From: a virus
Length of the DNA: 64,000 bases
Direction: 5' to 3' (one strand)
IMG/VR virus record: IMGVR_UViG_3300027899_000012
Span: 1-64,000 of that record
How positions within the stretch are numbered: the stretch's first letter is position 1; every line of letters starts with the position of its first letter. The notes beneath the pieces are model-generated. The model made no database searches. It saw nothing but the letters and a program-made list of their open reading frames with translations, and was not told the origin of the DNA. Shown here in pieces: positions 17,791 through 27,384 of this stretch. The translations under genes and the position numbers were made by a program.

Positions 17791-18455
17791 TGGGGCGTGA
17801 TCTCCTGGGCCATGTCCTGCTGGTAATCGTCCAAGGCTTCCTCTGCGCTGAATGCGAAGTTGAACACCCTGAGAGTCTTGATCCGAAGTCCGGCTCGGGC
17901 CGCTCGCACAAAGTTCTCAGACAGAAAATTGAGCGGTGCGTTGACGGCTTCCAACTTCGCCGGAAGCGTTCCCGTCGAGTGTGACACTCCCACGGGCTGA
18001 CCGTTCAGGTACAGACCAAGCGTCGGGCCTGCGCCGTTGAATACCCACGCGATGCGGTAGGCGGTGTTCGCCAGGATGACTGCCGTCGTTCGGTCCGTGC
18101 TTGTGTTTCCAGCGGCCACGTTCGTGATGAACGAAAACAGGTAGGAAGACTCGATGTCGAACTCCCAAGCGCGAGATCCCGCTGCTCCGAACCGGCCGAA
18201 CAAGATGCTTGCGTTCACGATGTTGGCAGGCGTCACCAGATCGATCACCCAGGTGGCTTGCGTTGCCCCGTTCAGCACTCCGTGACCAGAAGCGAAGCTC
18301 ACGTCGTCGGTGTTGTCCGCGCTCACCAACAACCCCCTGTCGATGACCGGCGTGCCCCTGACTATTCCGCCCAGATCCGTGACTGCCAGCGTGTTGTAGA
18401 AGTCACAACGCCAGATCATCCCGTCGCCCGCAACGTGTCCTTCCTGAAGGCTCAT
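17787..18455 (-). CDS. Single LamG domain protein
   Basis: 222 residues forming one LamG/concanavalin-like sandwich, with YRIAWVFNGAGPTLGLYLNG (about 132-151) as the diagnostic strand-turn. It ends in a Glu/Asp-rich helix (EEALDDYQQDMAQE). Coupled by ATGA to genes on both sides, so the array is probably one transcript. Confidence 0.65.
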   Translation of the reverse strand: MSLQEGHVAGDGMIWRCDFYNTLAVTDLGGIVRGTPVIDRGLLVSADNTDDVSFASGHGVLNGATQATWVIDLVTPANIVNASILFGRFGAAGSRAWEFDIESSYLFSFITNVAAGNTSTDRTTAVILANTAYRIAWVFNGAGPTLGLYLNGQPVGVSHSTGTLPAKLEAVNAPLNFLSENFVRAARAGLRIKTLRVFNFAFSAEEALDDYQQDMAQEITPQ

Positions 18456-19870
18456 TCGTACACCGCCGTGACGTATGCGCTCGCGCCCGTGATGATGAAG
18501 TACAAGCCCGTGTAGGTATCTCCCCCGACCTCGATGGAGACGGGAGAAGCATTCGCTGCAAGGTTCGTGTTGACGATCATGTTTCCGGCAGCAGGCGCAG
18601 CCACCGTGTCGTGGACGACGATTGTCGCGGCGTTGTTGCCCGTGTCAATGATGATCCTGTGCAGACGCCCTGGCCCAATCTTGATGCAAAGCCCTGCCGT
18701 GGCCTGCATCAGCTTGATCATAGGAGAGGTGGACTCGCGGCCCAGGCGCGTGATCGAGCCCGACCACGTCTCCATCGAAGCCGACGTGCCCAGTCCGAGC
18801 GCCAGGAAGGTCGCGGGCAAGTGCTGCGTGCCCGACAGGGGGGCCGTCGTTCCGTTGAAAGTGTGGATCAGGTTTCCATCGATGATGAAGCGCGCCTTGG
18901 AGATCGTCCAGACCACCTCGTAGGCATGACTGTTCTGGTCCACCACGTACTGGTTCACGTCACCGTTGAACGCGCCGCTCGCGACGGTTCTGCCGACTCG
19001 CGATCCGCCGACGTAGCAACTTAGGTTCAGCACGCCTGCCGCGTCCACGTCGAACGTGTAGCCGTCCACCGGGGCCAAGGGAGAGCCCGTCGTGGTCATC
19101 GGACCCCAGATACGTGTTGCGTTCGCGACGACGACCGTGGGCAAACGCACACGCTGGTAGGACCGATGCGCGTTGAGGTTGGTGTACCTCGCTCGCCGCA
19201 CGGTCTGGATCTGCGAGTGTGCGGGGTTCGTGGTTCCGGTCACAAGCGTCACGACGCCAGCGGTCACAATCGAAGCCGTGGCTGGTGCGCCGCCACCGCC
19301 AAGCAGAGCTACCTGCCAGAAGTTTCCGTCGATGCCTTCCGCGACCGTGCCGAACATCGTGCCCACGAGCCGGTAGGGCTGGTTCACATCCTGAAATCCG
19401 TGCGGGCTCATGCGAGCTTCGTCACCGAAGACACTGTACTGCCCGTAGGAAGCGACTCGCAGGTTGTTGTGCGCGTCCGTGGCCCTCGGAAGCGGCTCTG
19501 TGATCGGACACAGGAAGCCCGCGATCTTCACACCGGTCGAGATCGCTGCACCCAGGTTCACCACGCGGATGCGCCAGTACGCTGAGACTGCCTTGACCGT
19601 CGTGCCGATGGGTCGTCCGGGGACGAAGTCGAGCAGATCCGAGATCGTGGCCGTCACGGCCAAGGGGTTGTCATCCTGCTCGATGTACACGCTTCCAGGC
19701 TGGCCCATGGTGACCGTGGCCTGCAGAGCCGCGACCCCCAGCGTGCTCTTCCATGCCCCGGTGAAGCTGCCGCCGATGGCAATGTTCGCCGTGCTGCTGT
19801 TGCCAGCATCGACTTGCACGTCCTGAACGACAGCCACCGACCCTGCGCCGACGATTCCACCAAGGTGCAT
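18452..19870 (-). CDS. LamG-domain protein with beta-rich N-terminus
   Basis: 472 residues. The N-terminal 110 residues are beta-rich and contain GSVYIEQDDNP, similar in style to the first gene of the array. The middle (about 220-400) is a LamG unit with RFIIDGNLIHTFNG. The C-terminal 80 residues form another small beta domain. Start ATG follows TAGGAGG, which overlaps the previous stop codon. Confidence 0.6.
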   Translation of the reverse strand: MHLGGIVGAGSVAVVQDVQVDAGNSSTANIAIGGSFTGAWKSTLGVAALQATVTMGQPGSVYIEQDDNPLAVTATISDLLDFVPGRPIGTTVKAVSAYWRIRVVNLGAAISTGVKIAGFLCPITEPLPRATDAHNNLRVASYGQYSVFGDEARMSPHGFQDVNQPYRLVGTMFGTVAEGIDGNFWQVALLGGGGAPATASIVTAGVVTLVTGTTNPAHSQIQTVRRARYTNLNAHRSYQRVRLPTVVVANATRIWGPMTTTGSPLAPVDGYTFDVDAAGVLNLSCYVGGSRVGRTVASGAFNGDVNQYVVDQNSHAYEVVWTISKARFIIDGNLIHTFNGTTAPLSGTQHLPATFLALGLGTSASMETWSGSITRLGRESTSPMIKLMQATAGLCIKIGPGRLHRIIIDTGNNAATIVVHDTVAAPAAGNMIVNTNLAANASPVSIEVGGDTYTGLYFIITGASAYVTAVYE

Positions 19871-19879
19871 GGCGACCTC

Positions 19880-20920
19880 CTACGAGCCCCATCCGTACGT
19901 CACGTAGGCAGTCGTGAGAATTGCGTTATCTCCTCCATCGACAGAACATGTGGCTTGAAATTGCACAAACGGATGAGAATTACTCACGTCCCATGTGACT
20001 GCGATCTTCTGATCCAGATCGATGTTGAGTTTCATCCGCTCTGGTTCAACGCCTATCGTCCATGTACCAGCAGCACCGGCAACGGACGGGTTGTAGATCG
20101 GCAGGCTGTATTCGTCTGCCCCAGCAGAAGTGTGCTTGCCGAGACATCGAATCATGATCCCGGTCATGGCGTTGATGTCGAGATCGATCCACAGCGTGAT
20201 GCGAGTGTACCCTTGCAGAGGGATCTCCGGTCCAACGTCAACCCAGTTCGGCGTGGTGGTTGTGATCGTGATCGGACCACCAAGAGAAAACGGGGTTTGT
20301 ACGTTTCGCGACCAGAGAGGAGCCGTCTCGAACACGCGCACCGCGTTGCTCGCCGCGTCGTATCCCTTGACGTTGACGTACAGGTAGCCGTCCGCGTCGA
20401 TGTTGAACTCGCAGTAGTCTCCGTCCGATCCCGCAGAGTTGATCGGAACGTCTCGACGCACGGCAAGGATGTTCTCGCCCCAGTCGCCCGAGGTGTGCGC
20501 CGTATCTTCCTGGTACAGGCCCCAGGCGGATGGAAGACCGGGAGTCACGGCGATGCCCAGGTCCGTCAGGCCGAACAAACCCCGGGCTTCGATTGTGCCT
20601 GAAGCGGTCGGGTTGGTCCCGCCCGTGAAGCCGATCGTCACGTACACGTCCGGCGACTCGGAAATCACCCTTTTCGGATCGGGCATCACGTTGTTGGCGG
20701 TCTGAATCTCGTGCGTCCCGATCAGTTCGACCGTGCCGGTCTGAATGCGCCAGAGAAACAGAATCAGAGAAGTCGGGTTGCCGGTTGTGACCAGGTTCTG
20801 AACCCGGAACTCCACGATCGACATGTTCGCGGGAAGGGCAACGCCCGAAGCTGCTGCAGGCGGCCCGGGGGCGTCGGCAACGGCAGCAACCAGGGTTCGG
20901 ATCAGGGTCCAGGCGCTCAT
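19880..20920 (-). CDS. First gene of LamG array, beta-rich protein
   Basis: 346 residues, Thr/Val/Gly-rich and predicted all-beta, without a recognisable LamG strand motif. ATG 20920 is preceded by CCGGAG (8-base gap). As promoter-proximal member it may be the scaffold that attaches the following adhesins. It faces a plus-strand gene 100 bases away across a divergent promoter region. Confidence 0.5.
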   Translation of the reverse strand: MSAWTLIRTLVAAVADAPGPPAAASGVALPANMSIVEFRVQNLVTTGNPTSLILFLWRIQTGTVELIGTHEIQTANNVMPDPKRVISESPDVYVTIGFTGGTNPTASGTIEARGLFGLTDLGIAVTPGLPSAWGLYQEDTAHTSGDWGENILAVRRDVPINSAGSDGDYCEFNIDADGYLYVNVKGYDAASNAVRVFETAPLWSRNVQTPFSLGGPITITTTTPNWVDVGPEIPLQGYTRITLWIDLDINAMTGIMIRCLGKHTSAGADEYSLPIYNPSVAGAAGTWTIGVEPERMKLNIDLDQKIAVTWDVSNSHPFVQFQATCSVDGGDNAILTTAYVTYGWGS

Positions 20921-20948
20921 GAGCGATCTCCGGGGTTCATGGGGACAG

Positions 20949-20954
20949 AGAATA
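20949..20954 (-). promoter_or_regulatory. Candidate -10 for the LamG array
   Basis: TATTCT on the minus strand, 28 bases before the ATG of the first array gene and upstream of its GGAG site. No convincing -35 at the right distance. It is the only -10-like hexamer in this divergent gap on this strand. Confidence 0.25.
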
Positions 20955-21020
20955 CGCTGACGCGGCCCAACCTACCAGAACGCACTGGTTGCCGCGCGCG
21001 CCAGCGGGTATGCTGGGCGC

Positions 21021-21431
21021 ATGGCCTCGATCCATCGCTCCTCGCTCCTTCGTCAGCCGATGCAGGGCAGCTTTTTCACCTCGACGCGCCGTCGAAAGGC
21101 CAAAGACATGCGCTTGGCGGCGAGCGACGTGTTCAGTCCGATGCCCGGTCCAACCGATGGGCAGGGAGGAGGGACATCTCCTCCTGGTCCGACGGCCACA
21201 GAGGACGGAAAACTCGTCGGAATCGTGATTCGGCAGACGCAGTACTCTTGGTTCGCTTATCGAACGAGCACGTGGGGTGGAACCGATTTCATCACGGACA
21301 CGATGAACAAGGCCCGGCAGTGGTTGGAGGGCGCGTGCGGAGGTCAGGTTCTTCGGCAGCACCAGATCCAGCTGCCAGGCGGGGCATTGGCGACCGAATT
21401 CTGGAACGACTCGTACGTGGCTCCGCCCTGA
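21021..21431 (+). CDS. Hypothetical protein, lone plus-strand gene
   Basis: 136 residues. Basic N-terminus, Gly/Pro-rich middle (about 40-60) and an alpha/beta end (GIVIRQTQYSWFAYRTSTWG). A TATGCT hexamer (21009-21014) ends 6 bases before the ATG, the leaderless arrangement, though the -35 is poor. It converges on the giant recombinase with no spacer. Function unknown. Confidence 0.45.
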   Translation: MASIHRSSLLRQPMQGSFFTSTRRRKAKDMRLAASDVFSPMPGPTDGQGGGTSPPGPTATEDGKLVGIVIRQTQYSWFAYRTSTWGGTDFITDTMNKARQWLEGACGGQVLRQHQIQLPGGALATEFWNDSYVAPP

Positions 21432-24400
21432 TCAGGCGCTTCGGAGGGCTGCGAAGGCGAAGTCTATCGGGTGAGGCAGCGCGACGCCTCGTTTGGAAGG
21501 CGCATTTCGGATGATGCCCGGTTTCCACCCGTTGGGAACGTAGGACCCCGTGGCGCGGCTACCGGCTCTCTTCCAGTACGCGTACCGTTGCATCGCCCCC
21601 TCCCACCGGATCGCTCTTTCCAGAGGGTGCATGTCGGGATCGTTCGGCCATCCCATCTGCTGGACGATCGGATCGGCCGCGTCGTCGGTGGCAGGCGCTG
21701 GATACTGCGGCCACCTTGGTGCCCAGGGGCGCACGTCGAGCCAAATTGGGGGGCCTTCGGGGTTCTTGAGCATCGTGCTCGTTCCCGGGAATTCAACCGC
21801 GATTACCGCGGCTTTTCGCTCGAACTTCGCTTCGGTCATGGGCAGCAGGTTTGCCCCTGCTTTCGCCTGGCCGTCGCCCCGCTCGGGATACTTGTATCGA
21901 AAACGCAGCTTTCTTTCATCCATGTCCCAGAAAATTCGTGGTCGAAATCGCCTCAGCACCTGCTCGTAGCGGCGAAGCCGGGTCAAGTCGAAAGCTCCTG
22001 CGTAGGTCGGCGTTCCGAGCAAGATGTACTTCGCCGGGCTGCGAACGACGGTCCAGAACAAGTTCGGGTCGAGTTCCAGGGTTGTGTACCCCCTCTTTTC
22101 GGCCGTTCGAGCCATCTGTCCAGCTGCAGCGTCTGCTTCTTCGAGACGCTTTCGTCGCCGCTGCTCTTTTTCCTCGGGACTGAGCTTCGCCTCCCTGGCG
22201 GCCGCTCGTTCGGCCTCGAAGCTTTCGGCGTACTCTCCGGTCTGCTTGGCAGAGACCGGCGGGAAGGGGGAAGGCGGCATCGCTGGGGGGGGCGCAGGCG
22301 CTTCGGGAGCCGCCGAAGGCATCGGAGCAGTGGCCGGGGCTGAAGGCGGCTCCTGGGGCTGCTGGGGCTCGGGGACATCGGGCTCCGCTTCGATCCGATC
22401 GAGCGCCTGCTCTTCGGCTTGACTGCCCGAAACGATCTCCACCATCTCGGGCGAAAGCTGTTCGACGAATTCGTCGATCTCTTCGATCTCGCGATTCCAG
22501 AAAGTTTCGACGGCTTCCGGCGGGATCTGCGTGATCGGTCTCGCCCCCTGCCTGGCGCGGGCTCGATCGCAAAGGCCCGACCACATGACCTTCGAGGCCT
22601 TGATCAACTCGTCGATCGTTTGCGGAGCCTTCCAGCCGGCGTCTCGCATTCGTTTTTCCATCTCGGCCGGGCAAGGAATCAGAGAGGAAAGCTGCAAGTC
22701 GAAGTGCCGGACGATCAAACCCTGAGTCTGCGACTTGAGGCTTCTTCGTCGCCGGTCCCACAGCACCCTGATCGCTCTTCGGACAACGCACTCGGAATCG
22801 GTGCCGTATTTCTCGAACCAGTACCGCTTGGTGGCATCATCGTGAACGATCGTGCCGGCGGCGTTGAATGTCAGCAGGGCCGGATCGAGCAAGTGCTGCA
22901 TTCCGGCCCGTCGATCGAGCGTCGGCGTGAAAGCCGCCTGCACGTCGCTGAAGGGAACGCCTTCGGCCGTGAGCATTGCCGAGAGCCTGGCTTGGATTTG
23001 CTCCTGCAAGTTGGCCGCCGGCAGATCGGCCGTGATGGCTCGAACGTCGATCGTCTTGCCCTCCCACGAAAACTTCGGGAAACGATCGACGAAGAAATTT
23101 TCGATGCGCTTGGCCGAAGCTTCCAGATCGGCCATGTCCTTGGCTCCCGCTTGCCCCCGGGCCTTCGCCTGGTCGAACTGCTGGCGCCACTGCACCAGCC
23201 TGACCAGGATCTGCTCGGTCCACTGGTCAAATCTGACTCGGCTCGGGCGCTGTCCTTGAAGAGCCAGAATCCATCGCTGAAGCTCCAGGCGTTCGGCCGC
23301 CGGAAGTCCAACGTTCTCGTCCGTTAGCGGATCGGGCACGAAGAACCACGGGGGCAGGGTGTCCATGGCTGCGATGGCGATGTTGCCCCGGTTCTTGGCC
23401 GTCTTGTAGCCGGTTGCGGCCACGGCTCCGCCGTAGTCCTCCAGCCAAGCCATGATTTGTTCGACGTGGTGCTCCCGAACAACGCGCGCGTTCGGTGTGG
23501 ACGGAGTCTCAAACGAGATCCAGCTGTCCTTTCTCTCGGCCATGTCCCGGGTGAACTGCACGCTCGCCACGTCAAGAAGCTCGCCCAACCAGATCACGAG
23601 CGCTGCAGCTGCCGTCGGGCCCCGCGTGTTCCAGAATTCGTCATAGAGCCATCGAAGCTCTTCGAGAACGTACGCGTCATCGGCAGTTTCGGGGGCGATC
23701 TGCGCGTACGACAGGATGGGAGCCATCTGGGGTCCTTCCCATCGGTTGGCGCGTCCTGCCCACCAAGGAAGCCGGGACATTTTCCCTATCCGGAAGGTGG
23801 TCCAAAGGTGCCTGGCCCTGGCATCAGCCATCGCATTGAGACCCTTGGCGTACTCGGCCGTGTCTTGAGACTGCTCGGCAGCGGTCACGATCTGCTGGGC
23901 CGCCATTTCTCGATTCTTGGCTTCGATGCTGAATTTCGTGGCCGAAACTCCCGGCAAGTACGCGAGCATGGCGTCGCCAGCTTCGTAGGCCCAGAACGGG
24001 CTGGCAATGACTTGCTCTTTTTCGGGCTCGGACAGGGGAGTGACTCTCTTGGCTGCAGGGCCGCCGCCGCCGGGGGCCGCAGCGAGGGGTTCGGCCTCGA
24101 CGATCTCTGGTTCTTCAAGCGGGCTCTGGCTTCGAGGTTTCATGGAAGCAAGCTCTTCGGCCGTCATTGCAGTCTGCCGGTTGGTCACGCGGTAGACAGC
24201 AGCCGAGAACGCAGCCGATTTCTGAGGAGCGATCTGGATGTACGTCTCGGTCGTGCGAATCGAAAAGTGCCCCAGCATGTCTCGCACGTCCGTCAAAGGC
24301 ATCCCTCCGAGCGTGGAAGCCGTGGCTGCGTAGTGGCGGAAAGCGTGAGGGTGGACACGCTTCATCTCGTGATTGCAGACGCCGGTCTTGCACTGCGGCA

Positions 24401-25841
24401 AGCACTCGGTCAAGCGCCGCACCTCTCCCGTCGCCACGACCCTGACGCGTGCTCGGAGCGCGATGCGATCGATCATGGCTCGCACGCCGGACGTGTCCAG
24501 CCCTTGTCTTGCGTCAGAAAGTGCTTTTTCAGGCTCCTTGTCGGGATTGTTGCACCCCCACCTGGCAAGAGAGGGAACCAGGGGCGCTTCGGGATCCTGC
24601 AGAGCTTTGGCATACAGGGCGTTGTACGTGGGAACGCGAAGCGCGCTCTCGTTGACCATGGTCTTGGTCGCTTCGGCTTCGAGCGCTCCGTTCAAAAGAG
24701 TCCACGCGTCCTTGATTACCCCTGCCATGGGTAGCAAACGAACGAAATTTCCCTTGCCAAGAACAGCGATGTTGAGCACTCCATCGACGACGCGCACGTC
24801 CGATCGAAGCAACCCCGCGAGTTCTTCTGCCCGAACCCCTAAGTACGTGAGCATCGTGAGAGCGAAGAAGTCACGGCGGTTTTCGAGTTGCGCACCGAGC
24901 GCGGCATTGAGCATAGAGCGCACCAAAGGAATCGTCAGACCACGCTGCAGGCCGGATGCTTGAGCGTTCGCTCTCTCAAAGCGAAGTCTCTTGGTCCACA
25001 CAACCGCGGGTGATTTCCAAGGATTGAACACGAGCGCGGGCTCGTCGGGGGTTGTGGGCTTTGCCATCTCGCCCCACACGGCGCTCAAGGCAGAAAGGTG
25101 CGTGCAAACGCTCGAAACGGCAAACGCAGAGCGACCGAGAATCGCATATCGATACGTGTACGGATCCTGCTCGCGCACCGTCCAGTAGGATCCTTCTTCC
25201 CTTCGGATCTCGTTTGCGTTCGGCATGCGCACGATTTGGCGGCACGAGCGAATGAGCCTTCCCATCATCCTGTGAAGCTCGAACACGTTGAGTTCCTGGC
25301 GCGGATCGGTCGAGACCCGAACGAGCCTGTCACGAAGATCCCTCGGGAGAGCTTCCGCGATCTGCACGATGTTGGCTTCGCCGTACTGGCGGCACGACTT
25401 CTCCAGCGCTTCGTAGATGCCCACAAAGTCGTTTCCGAGCGCGGCAACGAAGTAGCGGCGAACGTCGGGACCTGCCTTGTCGCCGTGAAGCCACAACGCG
25501 TACTCGCTCGCTGTGTCGATGCTGATCTCGCGCGGAGCAAGCTCTCGCCCCCAGTTCGCGATGCTGTAGTACGACCACAGTTCCAAGGACTTCAGGTAGG
25601 TGCGGATCGTGTTGTTCTTGTCCTGCGGGCGGTCCTTGCCTCGCCTCTTGCCTCTCGCAGAAGACCCCGAAGCGACCCCGCCAAGCGTCAGCAGCCTCGC
25701 TACCAGGCGCTCGACAGCGGCTGCGTACCTGCTCTTGGAGTACGCCGCGCTCGGTACTTGAGACACGAGCGAATCAGGAAAGATTCCCAGGGCGTCGGGA
25801 CGGTTCGCCAACGCAAGCTTGTCGCTATCTTTCGGGTCCAT
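21432..25841 (-). CDS. Giant tyrosine recombinase with long C-terminal extension
   Basis: 1469 residues, four times the usual integrase length. Residues about 295-545 are a complete tyrosine-recombinase catalytic domain: R337 (GVRAEEL), K363 in a GKGNFVRLLP hairpin, H499-x-x-R502 (HPHAFRH), H525 (LGHFSI) and nucleophile Y534 (TTETYIQI). A C480/C484/C489/H491 cluster just before HxxR looks like a zinc knuckle. Residues 1-290 could be the core-binding region. The 920-residue extension has no motif I recognise, a Pro/Ala-rich linker near 1200-1240 and a charged coiled coil after it. TAGTCT lies 7 bases before its ATG. Confidence 0.8.
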   Translation of the reverse strand: MDPKDSDKLALANRPDALGIFPDSLVSQVPSAAYSKSRYAAAVERLVARLLTLGGVASGSSARGKRRGKDRPQDKNNTIRTYLKSLELWSYYSIANWGRELAPREISIDTASEYALWLHGDKAGPDVRRYFVAALGNDFVGIYEALEKSCRQYGEANIVQIAEALPRDLRDRLVRVSTDPRQELNVFELHRMMGRLIRSCRQIVRMPNANEIRREEGSYWTVREQDPYTYRYAILGRSAFAVSSVCTHLSALSAVWGEMAKPTTPDEPALVFNPWKSPAVVWTKRLRFERANAQASGLQRGLTIPLVRSMLNAALGAQLENRRDFFALTMLTYLGVRAEELAGLLRSDVRVVDGVLNIAVLGKGNFVRLLPMAGVIKDAWTLLNGALEAEATKTMVNESALRVPTYNALYAKALQDPEAPLVPSLARWGCNNPDKEPEKALSDARQGLDTSGVRAMIDRIALRARVRVVATGEVRRLTECLPQCKTGVCNHEMKRVHPHAFRHYAATASTLGGMPLTDVRDMLGHFSIRTTETYIQIAPQKSAAFSAAVYRVTNRQTAMTAEELASMKPRSQSPLEEPEIVEAEPLAAAPGGGGPAAKRVTPLSEPEKEQVIASPFWAYEAGDAMLAYLPGVSATKFSIEAKNREMAAQQIVTAAEQSQDTAEYAKGLNAMADARARHLWTTFRIGKMSRLPWWAGRANRWEGPQMAPILSYAQIAPETADDAYVLEELRWLYDEFWNTRGPTAAAALVIWLGELLDVASVQFTRDMAERKDSWISFETPSTPNARVVREHHVEQIMAWLEDYGGAVAATGYKTAKNRGNIAIAAMDTLPPWFFVPDPLTDENVGLPAAERLELQRWILALQGQRPSRVRFDQWTEQILVRLVQWRQQFDQAKARGQAGAKDMADLEASAKRIENFFVDRFPKFSWEGKTIDVRAITADLPAANLQEQIQARLSAMLTAEGVPFSDVQAAFTPTLDRRAGMQHLLDPALLTFNAAGTIVHDDATKRYWFEKYGTDSECVVRRAIRVLWDRRRRSLKSQTQGLIVRHFDLQLSSLIPCPAEMEKRMRDAGWKAPQTIDELIKASKVMWSGLCDRARARQGARPITQIPPEAVETFWNREIEEIDEFVEQLSPEMVEIVSGSQAEEQALDRIEAEPDVPEPQQPQEPPSAPATAPMPSAAPEAPAPPPAMPPSPFPPVSAKQTGEYAESFEAERAAAREAKLSPEEKEQRRRKRLEEADAAAGQMARTAEKRGYTTLELDPNLFWTVVRSPAKYILLGTPTYAGAFDLTRLRRYEQVLRRFRPRIFWDMDERKLRFRYKYPERGDGQAKAGANLLPMTEAKFERKAAVIAVEFPGTSTMLKNPEGPPIWLDVRPWAPRWPQYPAPATDDAADPIVQQMGWPNDPDMHPLERAIRWEGAMQRYAYWKRAGSRATGSYVPNGWKPGIIRNAPSKRGVALPHPIDFAFAALRSA

Positions 25842-25854
25842 GCGGGCGAGACTA

Positions 25855-26583
25855 TCATGGGTACGCTTCGGTCAAGTGCATCTTGCGAATTTCCTCGTTC
25901 GCTTCCTTGCACAAAGCTTCGGCTTCTCGAAGGCTTCCGCGGACTTTCAGAAGCTTTTCCTCCGTCTTGCGCGCGCCCGTTCCCACCACGAATACCTGGC
26001 CGCCGGCCAGAACGGGCTTGGTGACCAGAACGCCCATAGCGATCGCTCGCGTGATGAGATTTTCGAGCCTCTCTCGCTGGTAGGTGTCCCGGGAGCTTCG
26101 AGCTTTCCGTACTCGATGCCGCTTCGCTTCGGGCTCGGCCGTGTCCTCTACGTCGGCCGTCACGTCGTCCTCGACAAGAAGCATCGGCCTGGTGTCGAGA
26201 AAGACGCCCTGCGCCCATTGTCTGAAGCGCATTTCGTCCTCGGACGTGGCCGATGTCTCGGCCGCGAGAACGACGATGATTTCAAGAACTTCCTTGAGTT
26301 CCTGTACCCAGGTGTTCTCGATGGTCGCGCCCAGGCCGTTGAGAAGAGCCTGGATGTGCTCTCTTTGCCGGGCGTCGAGCCGCTGAGCGAAGATCGGAGA
26401 GTTGGCGGCACTTCGACAGGCGACGGCCAGGGCCACCATTCCCGAAGCGGCTTGAAGTGCCCCGGCGGCGCAGCCGTGGAAAGTCATGCTGATTTCGGGG
26501 ATGATCTCGGTTTCCTTGAGGACACTCAAGGCGTAGGAGATGAGGCGCGCGTCCACGTGGCGCCGGACGATGCCATCTGACAT
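25855..26583 (-). CDS. Hypothetical protein upstream of giant recombinase
   Basis: 242 residues from ATG 26583, chosen because a promoter -10 ends 7 bases upstream; the ATG four codons earlier would lie inside that promoter. Helical N-terminal half, an acidic stretch around 140-150 (VEDDVTADVEDTAEPE) next to a basic KRHRVRKARSSR, and a C-terminal coiled coil. 13 bases before the recombinase gene. No family recognised; a DNA-processing partner is possible from context. Confidence 0.5.
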   Translation of the reverse strand: MSDGIVRRHVDARLISYALSVLKETEIIPEISMTFHGCAAGALQAASGMVALAVACRSAANSPIFAQRLDARQREHIQALLNGLGATIENTWVQELKEVLEIIVVLAAETSATSEDEMRFRQWAQGVFLDTRPMLLVEDDVTADVEDTAEPEAKRHRVRKARSSRDTYQRERLENLITRAIAMGVLVTKPVLAGGQVFVVGTGARKTEEKLLKVRGSLREAEALCKEANEEIRKMHLTEAYP

Positions 26584-26590
26584 GGCGCTT

Positions 26591-26620
26591 AGCATGCACC
26601 ATGCATGTGATAAGAGTCAA
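26591..26620 (-). promoter_or_regulatory. Leaderless-type promoter
   Basis: Minus strand TTGACT (26620-26615), 18 bases, CATGCT (26596-26591), then 7 bases to ATG 26583. The -35 overlaps the TGA stop of the upstream gene (CGT TGA CT). Confidence 0.45.
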
Positions 26621-27384
26621 CGGGGGCGTTCGGCGGGCCAGGAAAAGCACACGGGATGCATCCCTGGCAAGCGAACCTTGACCACAACCGCCGTGCTCGG
26701 GCGGCCTCGGGGGTTGAGCCGCACTATCACCGGAGCGTCCACGGCAACCTCGCCGCCGAACAGAATAGCCATCTTCTTGGCTGTCGTTCCCACCTTCTGC
26801 TGCGTTTCCAGGGCGAACGCATCGGCGGAGGTGTGCGGGGAAAAAGCGGCATCGCTCACGACGATGGGGTTGCAGGCCCCGGTGAGAAGGCAAGCCTTGC
26901 TGGTGATGCCCTGCAGGACGGGACTTCGCACGTCGTAGCCCTGCCCGACGGCGTCTTTCAAAATACCGCCTTCGCGGAGAGCAAGATCGTTGGCGATTGC
27001 CATGCCTTGCAGGATCTGCTTGTTGTCCACGGCCGCCATGAACGAGTGCTCGATTTCGAGCGATTTGGCGATCGCACGCGCGTCGTTCTTTTTCACGTGC
27101 CACGTGAGTGTGGGGGGAAGGGGCAGTCTTTCCTCTCGCAGCAGAAACGCCAGCCCGGTCGTTTCTTGAAACGCAACAAACTCTCGAACCAGCACGCGCA
27201 CCAAGGCTTCGCTCACCCACCCGAACTTCCGACCCTCGTTTCGCGCGGCAGTCGTGAGAAACTCGATCGTGCTGTCCGTGCAATCGTGCAAGCGAAACGC
27301 GATGCTGCAGCCCCGTTGAACCACGAGCCGGATGATCTCCGACGTGCTCACGTCTTTGATGCGATCGGCGCCGACAACCAGCAT
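26617..27384 (-). CDS. Hypothetical protein coupled to SNF2 helicase
   Basis: 255 residues from the ATG that overlaps the helicase stop (TGATG). An ATG 29 codons upstream, inside the helicase gene, is the alternative. Mixed alpha/beta, no Cys clusters or membrane segment. The coupling implies it is made in proportion to the helicase and may be its partner. No motif recognised. Confidence 0.5.
   Translation of the reverse strand: MLVVGADRIKDVSTSEIIRLVVQRGCSIAFRLHDCTDSTIEFLTTAARNEGRKFGWVSEALVRVLVREFVAFQETTGLAFLLREERLPLPPTLTWHVKKNDARAIAKSLEIEHSFMAAVDNKQILQGMAIANDLALREGGILKDAVGQGYDVRSPVLQGITSKACLLTGACNPIVVSDAAFSPHTSADAFALETQQKVGTTAKKMAILFGGEVAVDAPVIVRLNPRGRPSTAVVVKVRLPGMHPVCFSWPAERPR

Noticed and set aside
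21432-25841. att sites for the tyrosine recombinase
   Set aside because: No direct repeat pair suitable as core site was noticed beside the gene; ends of the element are outside the window.
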